Shown here: in pieces, positions 1 through 12,184 of the stretch
Numbering within the stretch: the stretch's first letter is position 1
Layout of the letters: each line of letters opens with the position of its first letter
Assembly (NCBI GenBank): GCA_950295325.1
Contig: OX485805.1
Span: forward strand, 49,934,758 to 49,998,757
DNA: 64,000 nt
Reading direction: 5' to 3'
Source: Polytrichum commune
Taxonomy: Eukaryota; Streptophyta; Polytrichopsida; Polytrichales; Polytrichaceae
The notes under the pieces: model-generated
What the model was told of the DNA's origin: nothing
Database searches by the model: none
What the model saw: the letters and a program-made list of their open reading frames with translations, nothing else
Translations under genes and position numbers: made by a program

Positions 1-3000
1 TTACGGTACTCGAGCTATGTTTGGCTTCGATTGGCGCAGCTCTAACTCTTGTGCACTTCCAAGAGAAAACAAATGATGGCCTTGTCACGTGCTTTAAAAT
101 GTTTGAGTGGATTATCCATAATAAATATCTTCATGTGCCCTTTTAATAGCATTTATCACTCAAGCGAACCTATTCTCATTAGAGGAAAGTAATAATAATG
201 TACTTGTGAGGGTTAAAAAGTTAAAAGGTTTGGAGTTATATCCTTCGTGTATTTACTAGGGAATCAATGCGATCGAGACATGAATCTTTAATGTCATATG
301 TTTACCTATCTATGAGGTGTGAAAGTTACTAAGGTACTCCATGACCCAATATAATTACATCACTTAGGGGCTCATCAAAATGGGCAGTGTCTAACTTAGT
401 GCTCGAGCTTGTGTTGTGTAAGCCAATTACAAAGGCAAGGGATAGACACTCGCCTCTTTGAGCTCGGCCCCCCCCCCCCTCCTCAACATTACCCAAGGTG
501 AACCCTAAATTTATCATAGAATAGCATGTAACTAAAGAGGAATTAGCATTAGAAGTATTGAATTAGTTTAGAGAAGCTCACTTGAGATGAATTAACCGCA
601 AAATTTTGAGATCCATGTTTATAGTAGATCCCCTATACCTCGGTAATAGTGGTGGAGCCAACTCAAACATGTAGGTGTCTAGCCCTCTGTCAATTTCATG
701 TAGCTTATACAAAACTCAATGACTAGACCTTCTCCGTTTTCTACAATTTATCGTTGGGGGGGGGGGGGGTGGACTTTTCATATCATGTATGAACTAACGT
801 GAGTGTAAACTGGGGTATTATTCGAGGCATCAACTTCATATAGTATACATAAGGGAGGCGCATCATTTTTCTCTAGTGTGTACATTTAAAAAGGCTCTTA
901 AGAATTTACAAGCAAAAGAAGACGTGCAATAGGGATCCCTTAGGTCTAGAGATAAAATTGACAAGAGGTGTGCTAGTTTCATCCAATCTACATTTTCATC
1001 CAAATGACATGTGTTTTAAGGTCCTCTTATTATCAATTACATCCTATGGATGAAAAACATACAATGACTTTCTCATCGGAAGTGAATGTAATAAAGGTCT
1101 ACTTATTTCATGATTTCTATCTTGTGTATGAAGTGGTGGCATTTATCACATTAAATTGAATAATTTAGTATACACACACAAGTCCAACCTCTAGCTATTG
1201 TTAGTACATATACATTTATTTTCTCGTTAAATCTCTTGTATACATGGGGTTTATTTCAGTGGTATCCATGATCATCATTTAGGTTTCCAATGAAGAACCC
1301 ACCCCCTGGGCAATCTACACATCAAAAGTAAGTGATTGTTCAAGAGCATTCATTGTCATTGGCACCTCTGTTATTTGTTTTCTTCGTTTGTCTTCACGTC
1401 ACAACCAAACCCACACACGTCGTGTTATCGAGGATTGTCTTTTTCCACATCGTGTTTGGTGAAAAGTTGTTGGATGTCCACCCACATCATGGTATGCACC
1501 AATGTTGGGTGGGTATCTACATCAAAACGGCAATGAAAAGGGTATTGATGAATGAGGAAACCCTAACTTTAGAATATAATCATTGTGGGCAATTTTTGCC
1601 ATGCATTCTAACCTCCCAATATTTGCTATCCGTTATCGGTTACCATATCCGTTACCCGAGGGGTATAACTTTTGGTCAAGGATGTTTTTATTTGTTACCA
1701 AGTGGATTCTTTTTAAGAATTGTTCACATTAAGGTATTCTTCCATCCAACACAACACATGCATCACTAAAGCTTTGCGTCCTCCAAAACAATGAGTTTCT
1801 CTTCTTCTTTCCAAGAGGTCTTCTTCACTCTCATCGCCTATGAAATTTGGTGAGTTGGCATTGTAGGTTGTATGTGTGTTTCCCCTACTGGATATGCATT
1901 GTGGGTGTAATGTGAATCATATATCATTCAATGGTAATTTGAGGTAGACACGTGCATCTTGACATGAAGATGCTAATAGTCCTTGTTTTTTTTCTTCAAC
2001 TAACCTTCAAGATCTCGTCAATATCAAACTCTTCGATGGATTTTAAACTAGGATTTAAGCATATTTGGATTTATGCATGAATTTTGGACAACTTCAATTT
2101 TCAATATGACATACACTAGATTGCAAAGCCACACAAATATGGTGGTTGGCGAACATGGAATACAAACATTCGAAGTTGTGGTTGTTGTGTGGTTGTTTTT
2201 GTTGTTGTATTTTGTTGTATTTGTCCTCGCAAGTGCACACCCCCTATTAATTTTAAACAAGTGGTTTGTACATATATATATATACTTAAATGCCAGTTCT
2301 TAATAAGTGGGACCTCATTGCAAAAAATATATAGGATAGCTTACATCGCTCCATAAATCTAGAAGTCTTCAATAAGGATGAAGAAAACAAATTGAAACTC
2401 TAGATGCTTAGTATCCTCCCGATGATGTGAATGCACATAAGGAAGAAATAATACAAGATTGGGATGATTAAGTCCTAGAACACCCTTTATTTTATGTGAT
2501 TATTTTGCAAATCTCACCCAAAATTGATATATATGAGACCTTGTATTTTATCGCACATAGTTCCTACATTTTTGACTTGTGCCCTCTCCAAGATATAAGT
2601 AAACCACCTCTAACTACTTGTTCAAAACCAATCCCATTTTTGCCCAAAATCAACCCCATATTCTCCGAAAACCATCCCACTTTTCATCCAAATCCGTCCA
2701 TGCTTTGCACCATAAACATCCATATGGTTTGAGGTGTGTTCCAATTACGGGATTAGAAAGCATGCATAAGTGTTGATTTTGGGTTGGGATTTGGTTATAG
2801 CACACTCTATCTTACATACCACTTTTTAATTTCTTTTTAATTTTAATTTTAATTTTTTGGGTGTGTTGGAAAGAATTGGAGTAAATTCATAAAACCAAAA
2901 GAGGAAGCACACAATATCTAGGCCATGGGAAAATGAGCCTTCATGATTGGGAGCAAAAAGGGGGATCTCGAGAGTGATCCCAGTGATAATTTTATAAAGA

Positions 3001-3177
3001 TACCCTCTCTTTTGCTCAAAATTTCCCAACCTCACAAAAAAATTCTCCAAACTTTTCTTGGAATCTTACAATCCATGAAGCAGCGATGAGAGGTTTCAAT
3101 GATGTTGTAAAGTAGAAATACCATAACCCGTGAAAATAAGGTGATTCGCATCGAAGGTATGGTCTTACAATCATTAG
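1..3177. other. Intergenic, no gene recognised
   Basis: AT-rich DNA. The open frames on both strands are short, low in complexity and match no family I recognise. The longest (1332-1769, +) starts from a non-ATG codon and has no domain-like pattern. A C-run near 470-480 and a G-run near 757-768 are the only marked simple repeats. I see no RNA gene, terminal inverted repeat or splice-consistent coding series. Confidence 0.6.
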
Positions 3178-5637
3178 ATAATTTTTCACATTCATATCAA
3201 TGAATGCAACCCAGATAATGACATTGAATGCACACAACACACCATTCAAAGCCAATATGGCGCATCACACATCTATGACGATGACGGACGCCACCTAATT
3301 ACCATTCCCGAACTAAGACTACAATGGCTATGGGAACAATACCAAAATGCATTAAACAAACCACACAACTTAGAACCCCCCATACAATCCTTTGAAAAAG
3401 AAGTGGCATGGTTATATCAAAGATACAAATATAGAATGCCCAAAAACGACCCCCTCAAACTCTCACAATACACCCTCCCAAATGCCATCATAGAAAACAT
3501 CATTGACTCCTTCCACATCACCCATTCCTACTTCTCATCACCAATCACATGTCCTACTACATTGAAACAATTCTCCTCCCCATTTTCTAGGGACAAGGTA
3601 TTCGGGTCAATAGGCACAACATTCCAACATAAATGGGCAGGGGTGGGATATGCCCACCCGCACACAGAAAAAGACACTCAACAAGCCCTACATTGGGCTA
3701 GACTTGCCGCCAAACATAACCCAGACACAATCACAATACTCATAACAACTGACCCAAATTGGTACCACAACCTCAACCCCCATGAAGGCCCTTTCCCAGA
3801 TTCTCACGTTATCTCACATTTCAAAGCAGACACCATTGCATATGATGAACCCACAATACCCCCGGAATTACGAACTAACCCACGAACAGAAAATCATGAC
3901 ATCCGCATATTATGTATACACCACAAACACACGTCCCCCAGATCATGTGAATATGCGAATCGTATGGACACTATTAGCACTACCCTCCAAATACCCACAT
4001 CATTTCACACACCGGCACCGCCTACACCTATAAACACCTTAGTAAATAGAAGCAAGAAATGGTCCCAACTTATATACCTGCCCCCCCATCCACTTACAAA
4101 CCAAACTTCTAACACTCCCATATACACGAATCGAGACATATGCCTACCCCTCAAATACCACCCACAATTTTGCTATTATACGGATGGATCATTCATGCCA
4201 CCCAAAGAAATAACCCGAGGACATTGGAGAAGAGAAAAAGCAGGGTATGGTATATATAACCCTTTCAAAAACCTCAAAATCACAGAAAGACTACCCGGAC
4301 TCCAAAATATACTTAGGGCAGAACTTATGGCTATACACCACACCCTCCACCTCCTCACTACCACATACCGGAATGAACCGGCACATATCTTTACAGATTG
4401 TCTCAATGTCTTATACCTCCTGAACACGCAAACTAAACACCCAACACTACACAATAGCCACCCGGATAAAAAGATACTAGAATCCATAGTTAAGATGTTG
4501 CAATCCCGCACACAAACCACCACACTACACAAAGTCAAAGCCCACACAAACATTCAAGGTAACGAACAAGCCGATAAATTAGCAAAATTGGGTTGTGAAT
4601 TAGAACATAGAGACGCTATAGCCACACATGAGCATGCGCACCCCACGCCATACTACCTCCAAAAAGATTGGTGGCATTCAATGCAAGAAACACCAGACAA
4701 AGGCCCCATCCGACACCTTGGCAAATACATCGTCAAACACGATAAAAAACACAACCTATCCATTCTAGCAACCCAAACACATCAATTACATAAATGGCTT
4801 GATAACAAAGATATCGACAAAACATTATCAAATGACTTTTGGACCAACCCGGCTATCTCCGACAAGCAAAAAACGTGCCTAGTAAAATTCCGAACCGGAC
4901 AATACATGGGACAAGCTAGAAAACAACTCTTTTTTGGTAGAATTGCATACCCATCCCATACATGTAACATTTGCAACTCATTAGAAGCGGATACATGGCT
5001 ACATATACTCCTTAAGTGCAAACAACAACACATCCACGCACTAATTACAAAAAGACATAACAAAGCGGTATGGGAAATACGCAAACTTCTTGTCTCAAAT
5101 AAAATAACAAGACACTACATACTTATGAACGCAGGTACATATAATGAACTACCCCAAGACAACACAGTACCAACATGGTTGCTACCCTGCACATGTGGTA
5201 CCCAAAGATGTCATTGTAACGCTAGACTCAAACCCGACATTCTATGCATTATAGGGCACCCTTACAATTCCCCGCCACCAGAAGCACCCACACCAGAAAT
5301 TACAGTTCAATTTATAGAATTCACATACTGTAATGACAGATTCTCTACTGAAACCATAAATCAAAAAATCACAAAATATCAACCACTCATAAATAATATC
5401 ATCACAAGGGGTTGGAACGTAGCCCCACTTATTGTATTAGCCTCTGGTGCTCGAGCCACAACTCACATCCCCTCAATGAACGAACTTGAAACAAAGCTTA
5501 AACTCCCCACATCACAAATTAGGAACACATTCAAACAACTTAACATAATTGCCATACAATATGCACACTCAATATTAATCCACAAAAGACGAATAGAAAA
5601 TAGACAACCCATCACAGACCTACAAAATCCTAACTAA
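3178..5637 (+). CDS. Retroelement ORF (5'-truncated): methyltransferase-like region, RNase H, CCHC finger, restriction-like endonuclease
   Basis: Uninterrupted frame of 819 codons plus a TAA stop. The first ATG is at 3436, but protein-like sequence runs back to 3178, just after an in-frame stop, so the 5' end looks truncated rather than like a true start. Domains in order: (1) about 3500-3950, a segment resembling the PCIF1/Dam-like adenine methyltransferase fold (FGSIGT at 3601, then AHPHTE at 3652 where NPPF/NPPY is expected, then a hydrophobic strand ending in DPNWYH). (2) 4170-4620, RNase HI with all four acidic residues in place (YTDGS, Asp at 4183; AELM, Glu at 4321; FTDC, Asp at 4396; EQADK, Asp at 4573) and the HKVKAH motif. 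(3) 4963-5019, zinc finger C-x2-C-x9-H-x4-C. (4) 5188-5220, a second Cys/His cluster. (5) from 5230, an R2-type restriction-like endonuclease (KPDI with Asp at 5236, E-F-T with Glu at 5317, then a KITKYQPL helix). No reverse transcriptase domain is visible upstream, which fits a 5'-truncated target-primed insertion. The RNase H, finger and endonuclease calls are firm. The methyltransferase call is tentative. Confidence 0.72.
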   Translation: MIFHIHINECNPDNDIECTQHTIQSQYGASHIYDDDGRHLITIPELRLQWLWEQYQNALNKPHNLEPPIQSFEKEVAWLYQRYKYRMPKNDPLKLSQYTLPNAIIENIIDSFHITHSYFSSPITCPTTLKQFSSPFSRDKVFGSIGTTFQHKWAGVGYAHPHTEKDTQQALHWARLAAKHNPDTITILITTDPNWYHNLNPHEGPFPDSHVISHFKADTIAYDEPTIPPELRTNPRTENHDIRILCIHHKHTSPRSCEYANRMDTISTTLQIPTSFHTPAPPTPINTLVNRSKKWSQLIYLPPHPLTNQTSNTPIYTNRDICLPLKYHPQFCYYTDGSFMPPKEITRGHWRREKAGYGIYNPFKNLKITERLPGLQNILRAELMAIHHTLHLLTTTYRNEPAHIFTDCLNVLYLLNTQTKHPTLHNSHPDKKILESIVKMLQSRTQTTTLHKVKAHTNIQGNEQADKLAKLGCELEHRDAIATHEHAHPTPYYLQKDWWHSMQETPDKGPIRHLGKYIVKHDKKHNLSILATQTHQLHKWLDNKDIDKTLSNDFWTNPAISDKQKTCLVKFRTGQYMGQARKQLFFGRIAYPSHTCNICNSLEADTWLHILLKCKQQHIHALITKRHNKAVWEIRKLLVSNKITRHYILMNAGTYNELPQDNTVPTWLLPCTCGTQRCHCNARLKPDILCIIGHPYNSPPPEAPTPEITVQFIEFTYCNDRFSTETINQKITKYQPLINNIITRGWNVAPLIVLASGARATTHIPSMNELETKLKLPTSQIRNTFKQLNIIAIQYAHSILIHKRRIENRQPITDLQNPN

Positions 5638-5683
5638 AATTAGAGAGGGGTAGTGGTCAGACCACTAGTTATTAAGTTACCAC

Positions 5684-5890
5684 CTATAGCTCAGAAAGGC
5701 GGGGAGTAGCCGGCTGGTTGGTATAACTTTCCTGCCTATGATTAACTCACTTGTAGCACCAAGTCATAGTGTATTGCACTAACACGCTCAGACGGATTCA
5801 ACGTGAATCGAACCCGGACCGTATTAATACAACACGCACGTCCTTATCCAACCAACCTTGGAACCATGACTTGGCGACCAACAACACAAT
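5684..5890 (-). repeat. tRNA-like segment downstream of the retroelement ORF
   Basis: On the minus strand there is a pol III B-box-like GGTTCGATTC (around 5811-5825) preceded by an A-box-like TTGGTTGGATAAGG (around 5845-5860). The stretch is closed by complementary 9-mers (ATGACTTGG type) near 5760 and 5870. On the plus strand a second A-box-like sequence, AGCCGGCTGGTTGGTAT, lies at about 5707. The T-arm does not pair well, so this is not a functional tRNA gene. It could be the structured 3' tail of the retroelement or an old SINE head. Confidence 0.4.
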
Positions 5891-6133
5891 CAACCATCAT
5901 TTATACTCAAACAAATACGCACGCTTCTCGTCTCAAACAAAATAGCAAAACCCACACAATTCTAAATTAAAACTCATGCACCCTACACACCACCCTCCCC
6001 CCCCCGGTTCAACCAGTTAAAACATCAGTTACTAACATAGTGTCTACTCCCTGCAAAGGGTGAAGTAGTATTACACCCAACGCCGCTACCATGGGGTACG
6101 GCCACGGTTGTCCTACGAACATACACTTTATTC

Positions 6134-6174
6134 ACTCCGGTCCCTAGTAGGGACCGGAGTTCTTCTTCTTCTAG
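6134..6174 (+). other. Perfect 12-bp hairpin followed by CTAG (Helitron-like 3' end)
   Basis: Arms at 6134-6145 and 6149-6160 are perfectly complementary around a 3-nt loop. Ten pyrimidine-rich bases follow, then CTAG at 6171-6174. A short GC-rich hairpin about 10 nt before CTRR is the signature of a Helitron 3' terminus. The next base is A, not the T expected at a Helitron AT target site, and no matching 5' TC end was identified. It may instead be the 3' end of the neighbouring retroelement. Confidence 0.35.
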
Positions 6175-7200
6175 ATAATTTTTCAAGATAGACGAGAAGG
6201 ATTCATGAAGAATGCAAGTTGTTTCATATTTTTCTGCCCTATACAAAAAAATCTACAATTTTTCAAAGTGGAAAGTTGTCCAAACCCCTACTCGTTCACT
6301 AGACTCTCCCTACACCAAACACGGTAATCCGCATTTCCATACTGAACATCACCTAAACCGGTTAACTCACGAGTACATTAAACATGACTCCCATTGGCTA
6401 CACTAAGTGTAAGTTACACGCATTGAAGTTACCAGTCTCACCATGATCGGTTTCAGAATTGGCACTTCACTATTATGACAGCGGTCTACTGCACGGGTAG
6501 AGGGTGGTTAACCAGTGTGGGTATTTCTACCTTACTTGCACTTTTGACAATAGCCTTCATAACCCATACAAGTGCTCCAAGGGCCCACAGGAGACCGCCC
6601 ATGTTGAGTTGCCACATGGACACTTGGATTTTCTTGGTCTTGGTTTCATGCCACATGTTGTCAAGAGTTTTCTTCTTTCATTGTGAGCAAGACCAAGTAT
6701 CGTCCATTTCTCGAGGACTCCGCTCTCCTTGTTGTTGGCTTTTCAAGCCAATGGTGTACCCAAATCTAGTGGTAATTTTATTCTATTCTTAAAAGAAAAA
6801 AGAAAGAAAAAAACTCCTTCATTGATGCCAATGGGGTCCCATTTCCAATTGAAAGGGTCCCATTTGAGGTTCTCGATAGGCCCCATATTCCATTGAGTGG
6901 TTGTATCACCACCTTTTAAGAGTGCTTAAAGGTCCTTAGCATAATCAACCATAGGTTTGTTAAGAGTGATGACCTTGATCCATTCAAGGGTGAACTTACT
7001 AATACTATGCTTATTATTTTGTATAAAGAAGGAATTGCGGGTCCATTTTGCTAGCCCGAACTCATGTGTCAATTTCATCAAACTTGAGGCTCATTAGAAT
7101 CATCGGGGATTGATCGAGGTTATTTGAAATAATCCAGTCGCCTCTAGTCAAGGGGGGTATGTTATGGCGCCACCATTATAGAGAGACAATGTTACTGACA
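6175..7200. other. No gene recognised
   Basis: No convincing coding series, repeat termini or RNA gene. The overlapping frames around 6475-6792 have no family resemblance. The lower end may contain decayed sequence of the LINE fragment that follows, but I cannot read it. Confidence 0.5.
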
Positions 7201-7476
7201 TTATTCTTTTTTATATGGCATCTCTAGCCCTATCATTTTAATGAAATCCTCAAGGTTCTTCCAATCACGATTGTCTTTGTTCCAAAGGTCTATGATTGTG
7301 AGGATATTTCTCTTAGTCCATTTTCTACCGTAAGCTAAGGGTTGGTCTCCAAGCACGAGCCCTACTTTGTCAAGGATATGAGAGTTAAGGAATATGGGTT
7401 GCCTGACAATTTCCTCCTTGCATTTAGGTCGGGTATGGTTAAGGGTCCAACCATGACAAGGTGTTTTACTAAGCAC
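7201..7476 (-). pseudogene. LINE-type ORF2 C-terminal fragment
   Basis: A 91-codon minus-strand frame whose middle part (QPIFLNSHI, then a G-rich turn, YGRKW, then ILTIIDLWN and LEDFIKMIGL) follows the pattern of the post-RT region of plant LINE polyproteins. There, a 'P-L-W-x-N-x-x-I' strand precedes 'W...GI..I.DL' and a 'F..F...Y/GL' helix. Frame is lost on both sides and no RT catalytic block was found nearby. Assignment rests on pattern resemblance only. Confidence 0.4.
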
Positions 7477-10400
7477 TAAATAGAAAGGAGTCCTTAGATT
7501 TTCTAAGGACTTATGTTTGAAGCAATATAATCAATTAAAATTTAAACCATTAATCAAATATGATGAAAATATGATATAATTGTGCTAAGGCTTGATTATA
7601 AACCTATGTAAACTTCAAAATAAAAGCATGATAATTATTTAAAGGAGTGTCAAGGACTCTGCCAAAAACGGTAATGCAAGACATAATTTGGGTACACCTT
7701 ATCGTTGGTTGGACCCTCAAGGTGGTGTCAAAACATGGTCCCAACTTTCCAAACCCCCACCAAAGATCATAATATGTGCTTTGTGAAGATCGATTTAGGG
7801 TCTTTCAAGCTAATTCCGGTATCAAATCAACTAGAAAAAAACCCCTAGGATATACTATTTCAAGGTTTTAATGTTGGATGAATGATAGATACACTATGTA
7901 TACGATATCTATCTATATATGTACATTTCCCTGTATTTTGATTCCTACTCTTTTTCGTTATGTACTTGTTCTTAACATTCCTAGTTGAACTAAAGTAAAT
8001 TGGTTTTATGCGGTCCCCTCTTATTTTAGGTGGTGCTTGAAGACACCAACCTCCCACCTTACCTATTTGTACTTGTAGGTGTGATTGTAAGAGTGGGTTT
8101 TTAAAGCAATGATGTTCATTTTGGGTGTATTCTCTTATTTAAGTGGGTTGGTCCAATATTTTTAGGTGTAGAAATGCATTAGTTACTTCAAGTGTAATAT
8201 GTTTCAATGTTAATCATCTTATATGTGTGCAAACTCGTTTAATTTTGGTGTACATTGATATTTAAGAGTGTTGGTGCAAAACTTGTTGGCTTAAGATGTT
8301 GCCAAGTGCTTTCAATGTATGATATGCGCATGTTGATCCTCTCATACATTTGCAAACTAGTTGAACTTGGAAGCCTCTAGAGGTTTAAGGGGCTAGTGCA
8401 TTTTTATTAAACACATTTGGGTATCTATAACGAGGATGCCACGTTATTTGATAGCAATGACATACATGTATTTGACGGTATTCTTGTTTTCGATACCATT
8501 CATGCAAGAACCTTCATACTTAGGTGAAATTGTACTAGTATCAATATGGTTTAGAATGATATTACACCCATAATAACTCGGGTATACAAAAATTCTCTCA
8601 CCTTGACACACCTAATAAAAATCAATAATTGATTGGTATTACAATTTTGATACTTGCGGTTAGGTTCTTTGCTAGCATTGTTAATATTGATTAATGATAC
8701 CATGCATTCACTTATATACCGATCCAACATTGGTTATAACCCTACAACATGTGACTATGCACTTTTGCCCTTATTTGTCTACCATGTTTACTTCTAGCTC
8801 CCTAACTTAGTCTACATTGACCAAGATTATTGCACTATATTATAGAAGGTGGGTCACTAGCTGATAGTGATATTGAGGCGTTGACCAACTGAGTACTCTT
8901 AACTTTGACACTAATGTGGTATATACTTCTTGTTATTAGGGGAAAATAAAGGGAAGACATACATAAGTCTCGTCTCTTCAAGACTTCTTGGAAGTAAATG
9001 ACAAGTTGTACAACAACCACAAACAAGTTAGGAAGCCCTTCCAACCCAAATACTAATATTCCAAGGACCAACTTTATTACATTCATCGGCAAGGTCGCAC
9101 ACCGCAAAACTTCAACACTCCCATGTACTTCTCACATGTCTTTAAAAAATTCTAAGTGAATACTAGGATTTGTGGCCTAGGAAAACCCTTAGTTCACTAT
9201 GCTAACCACCACTACTTATGCGGTCATCCTAAGGATTTACAAGCACCACTCTTTATATTTATCCTTCATAAATCTTCTTCCTCACCAATAGTTGTGGTTA
9301 CTTTCTCAAAAACAACCTAATTATACCTTTGGCTAATTACTTAGTAAAGCACACCTCTTTGCCATACGAGGGCCATTTGTAAATTAGTAAAGAAAGAGAA
9401 AGAATGTGTGACCAAAATTAATTTCCATTTTGTTTCATTCAAATCCATTTCTTGAATATTATATATTATCTAGAATTTGAGCATTTGAAAGACGCAACCA
9501 TGGCGAATATTTAAAGGATAAAACCACAATTTCATGCCATGGGTATGATAGCAAATAATGTACAATACGCATGGTTGATTGTTGTGATACACAATATGAA
9601 GATGTCGCAACCCAACTATGATTTGGATAACTCTCTATGATCAAGATCAACCAACACCACATGTAATTGTTGTTGTAGTTTCAACACAAAAAACATGCAA
9701 GAATTAGATGTACATATTACAATGGAGGATGTTAAAATATATTACTCTGTTGATGATTGTATTCTAGTGTGGTCACAAATGAAGGCTTCCACGATCTTTC
9801 AAAACAATTGAGATTGTGGCCTTTCTATTACATACGATGAATTGATCACATGCTCTAGGTATGTTCTTAGGAAGGACAACTAATACGGTTGTGGTATTAA
9901 TTGAAGTAACCTTGAAGATAAGAGTTCATTGGCAACTGAACATTTGGACAAATTAATCAGTAGTAAGGTAACTCGCCTTGTTATAGAGTTCTACATCTTG
10001 AGTATTTTTTGCTATTTATGTACATTGGCATTTGGTATGAATTTTTCCCCCATGTATGGGAAGTGAATAAGAATATTCCATAAATTGTTTTGAATCAAAT
10101 TTATCATTAGTTATGAATTTGTAAAGTTTTGTGCTAAAGTGTTCTATGATACTTCAAAAGGTCTCAGTTTAGAATTCAATGACTCCTATCATAGAATCAA
10201 ATCTTGTCTATCTATTACCTCTTAGGTTATCTTTACACACTCATCACATGTCTTCGAACCAACACCTAATGAGCTAATTGCACACTAACTTTGGCTCTAA
10301 ACATCCTCACCAAGTGTCCAATAGACTCAATTAAATATACAACACCTTATTAATGCGACACATTTCCCATCAACCAAACTTTCTAGTGTTAATATATCCC

Positions 10401-10590
10401 CATATTATGACCACAACACTCATGATACAACATTTTGCAGGCCCAATTTGTCATAAAATAGAGGTAATTAATATGCATATATGATGGGACCTACACTATG
10501 AACATGCCTTGGGATTGGGGAGTTGTTTCAAGTACAAAACGAATTCATCGGTGGGTTAACTTAACTTTACTCAAGTTAAATGTTTTAAAC
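7477..10590. other. Intergenic, one dispersed repeat segment
   Basis: No gene seen. About 7810-7910 (from 'atcaaatcaact' through 'tgttggatga' to 'gtatacgata') is similar to 22580-22680, so this is part of an unclassified dispersed repeat. The remainder is AT-rich with short meaningless frames. Confidence 0.5.
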
Positions 10591-10591
10591 C

Positions 10592-10775
10592 TTCCAGATT
10601 CTTGAGATGATAGCTTTGCGTTTTAGTACGAAACAAGCTCATGCCAAGATAGTAATAAACGCACTGGAATGTCAGGTGTCATGAGGTGACACTACTAGTA
10701 AAGTTGTTGATCATTAGTGTAACCTAGCATAGGCCTCAAAATAGGGTGACACGAAATACCAAAAACAATTTAGTG
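10592..10775 (-). repeat. Family H MITE fragment
   Basis: Matches the reverse complement of the family H elements at 18201-18668 and 50900-51667. The shared blocks are the pair of GTGTCA/TGACAC stretches around 'catgaggtgacact', 'gttgttgatcattagtgtaac' and the end piece resembling 'gtgacacgaaatacc'. Only one end is present, so the copy is truncated. Confidence 0.6.
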
Positions 10776-12184
10776 ATTTAGAACTCAATTATCATGCATT
10801 ACACTCACACTTGTTCTATTCTACAAATGAACATGCCAAATTTGTTTCAAAACTTGCAATCTATACTACGTGGATACAATAAAGTGTGTACTATCATGAA
10901 CATCTTGGTTTCAAGTTGTTACATGGAACATGTGAACATGTGAAATGTATGAGCGGACCATTAACCTATCAATTGAGGACCAAATCGTTTGCAACTATCT
11001 AACATGGGCACACACTTCCCAAAAGTGGCGACAACGGTATTTTCTTAATTGATTTACGAAGCTTGATTCATAGGATGTGATGGAAACACAAATACCTCAC
11101 AAGATAGTGATTGTGCATCTAACTTCTACTTACCAAATAGTCCATTGAATTATGAGTTAAATTGGTGAAAATCCTCTTATTTAATGAGCGTAGGGTTTGC
11201 TTAGGAAAATAACATGTGAAGGTCAAGCAAACGACATGTGACAACCTATTTACTCGTCTATTGAGCCATTCATTCACATATCTCCTTGTCATTATCTAGC
11301 ACAAATATAAGGGTGCATAGAGGTGTCATAAAGGTAAGACATGGGTCATGCTACAAATTTGGTAAACATCAAACTAGAACTCTTGCCAATTCATAATCCA
11401 ATATGCATAATTTGACACATGCCAAACCAATACGTACTGAACATTCTATGAAGTATTCAAAATTTTCTAGATAGCATGGATTCCAAATAATTTGAAATTC
11501 AAAATAACTACAAATAAATGAACGACACGTGTTGGAGTGTTTAAGGAACATAACAAAATCTACTCCAACTGCACATCTATGTGGGGCCGTGAATGTATTG
11601 GGTGTTGTGCCCAAAGCAAGTGGAACATTTGTGGGAGGAGTCCATATGCATTGTTGGACATGATATCTACTCCTACTTGTGATCTACCACTTATGTGCAA
11701 CCTCACAAACTTGAAACCATCATAGTTATACGAAAGGAACATCCTTAAGGGGCGGAGTGAATGTTCTTTTCAATAGGGTTATCCTTAGAAAATTTTGACA
11801 GAACGGTGGAATACAAGAAAAATTCATGAGCTTCAATGTATTCCTTATTGTATAGATTACCTTTGTTGTGTTAGAACCTTTGAAATAAACCCAAGAGTCG
11901 GAGAGTTTACCTCCTATACTTGTCCTCACCATACTTTACCTAGTCTTGAGTTTGATCAAGTTCTCTTGGTAATATGAAACATAGCTTGGAAACTTCTTGG
12001 GAGTTGTGAGGTTGGTGGACCTAGCATATCTATATTCAGAGTACCTATTCGTTGGAACTAGACCAAGTTTTGGACCAATTTGATAGACCAATAACAAGAT
12101 GAATCTCCAAACACCGGATAGTTGCTCCCAACCTCCAAAATGGACAACTCTAACATAATTATGCGAAAATCCCCTTAAAAAGCG
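10776..12184. other. No gene recognised
   Basis: AT-rich spacer. Overlapping frames on both strands around 11369-11977 are mutually shadowing and show no domain pattern. No repeat termini or RNA genes were detected. Confidence 0.5.

Noticed and set aside
469-480. Homopolymer C and G runs (also 757-768) as biological signals
   Set aside because: Short mononucleotide runs are common sequencing-sensitive sites and have no supporting context.
1332-1769. 145-codon frame
   Set aside because: It starts from a non-ATG codon, overlaps another frame and shows no domain-like pattern.
5684-5890. Functional tRNA gene
   Set aside because: A- and B-box-like sequences are present, but the T stem and acceptor stem do not form a proper cloverleaf.
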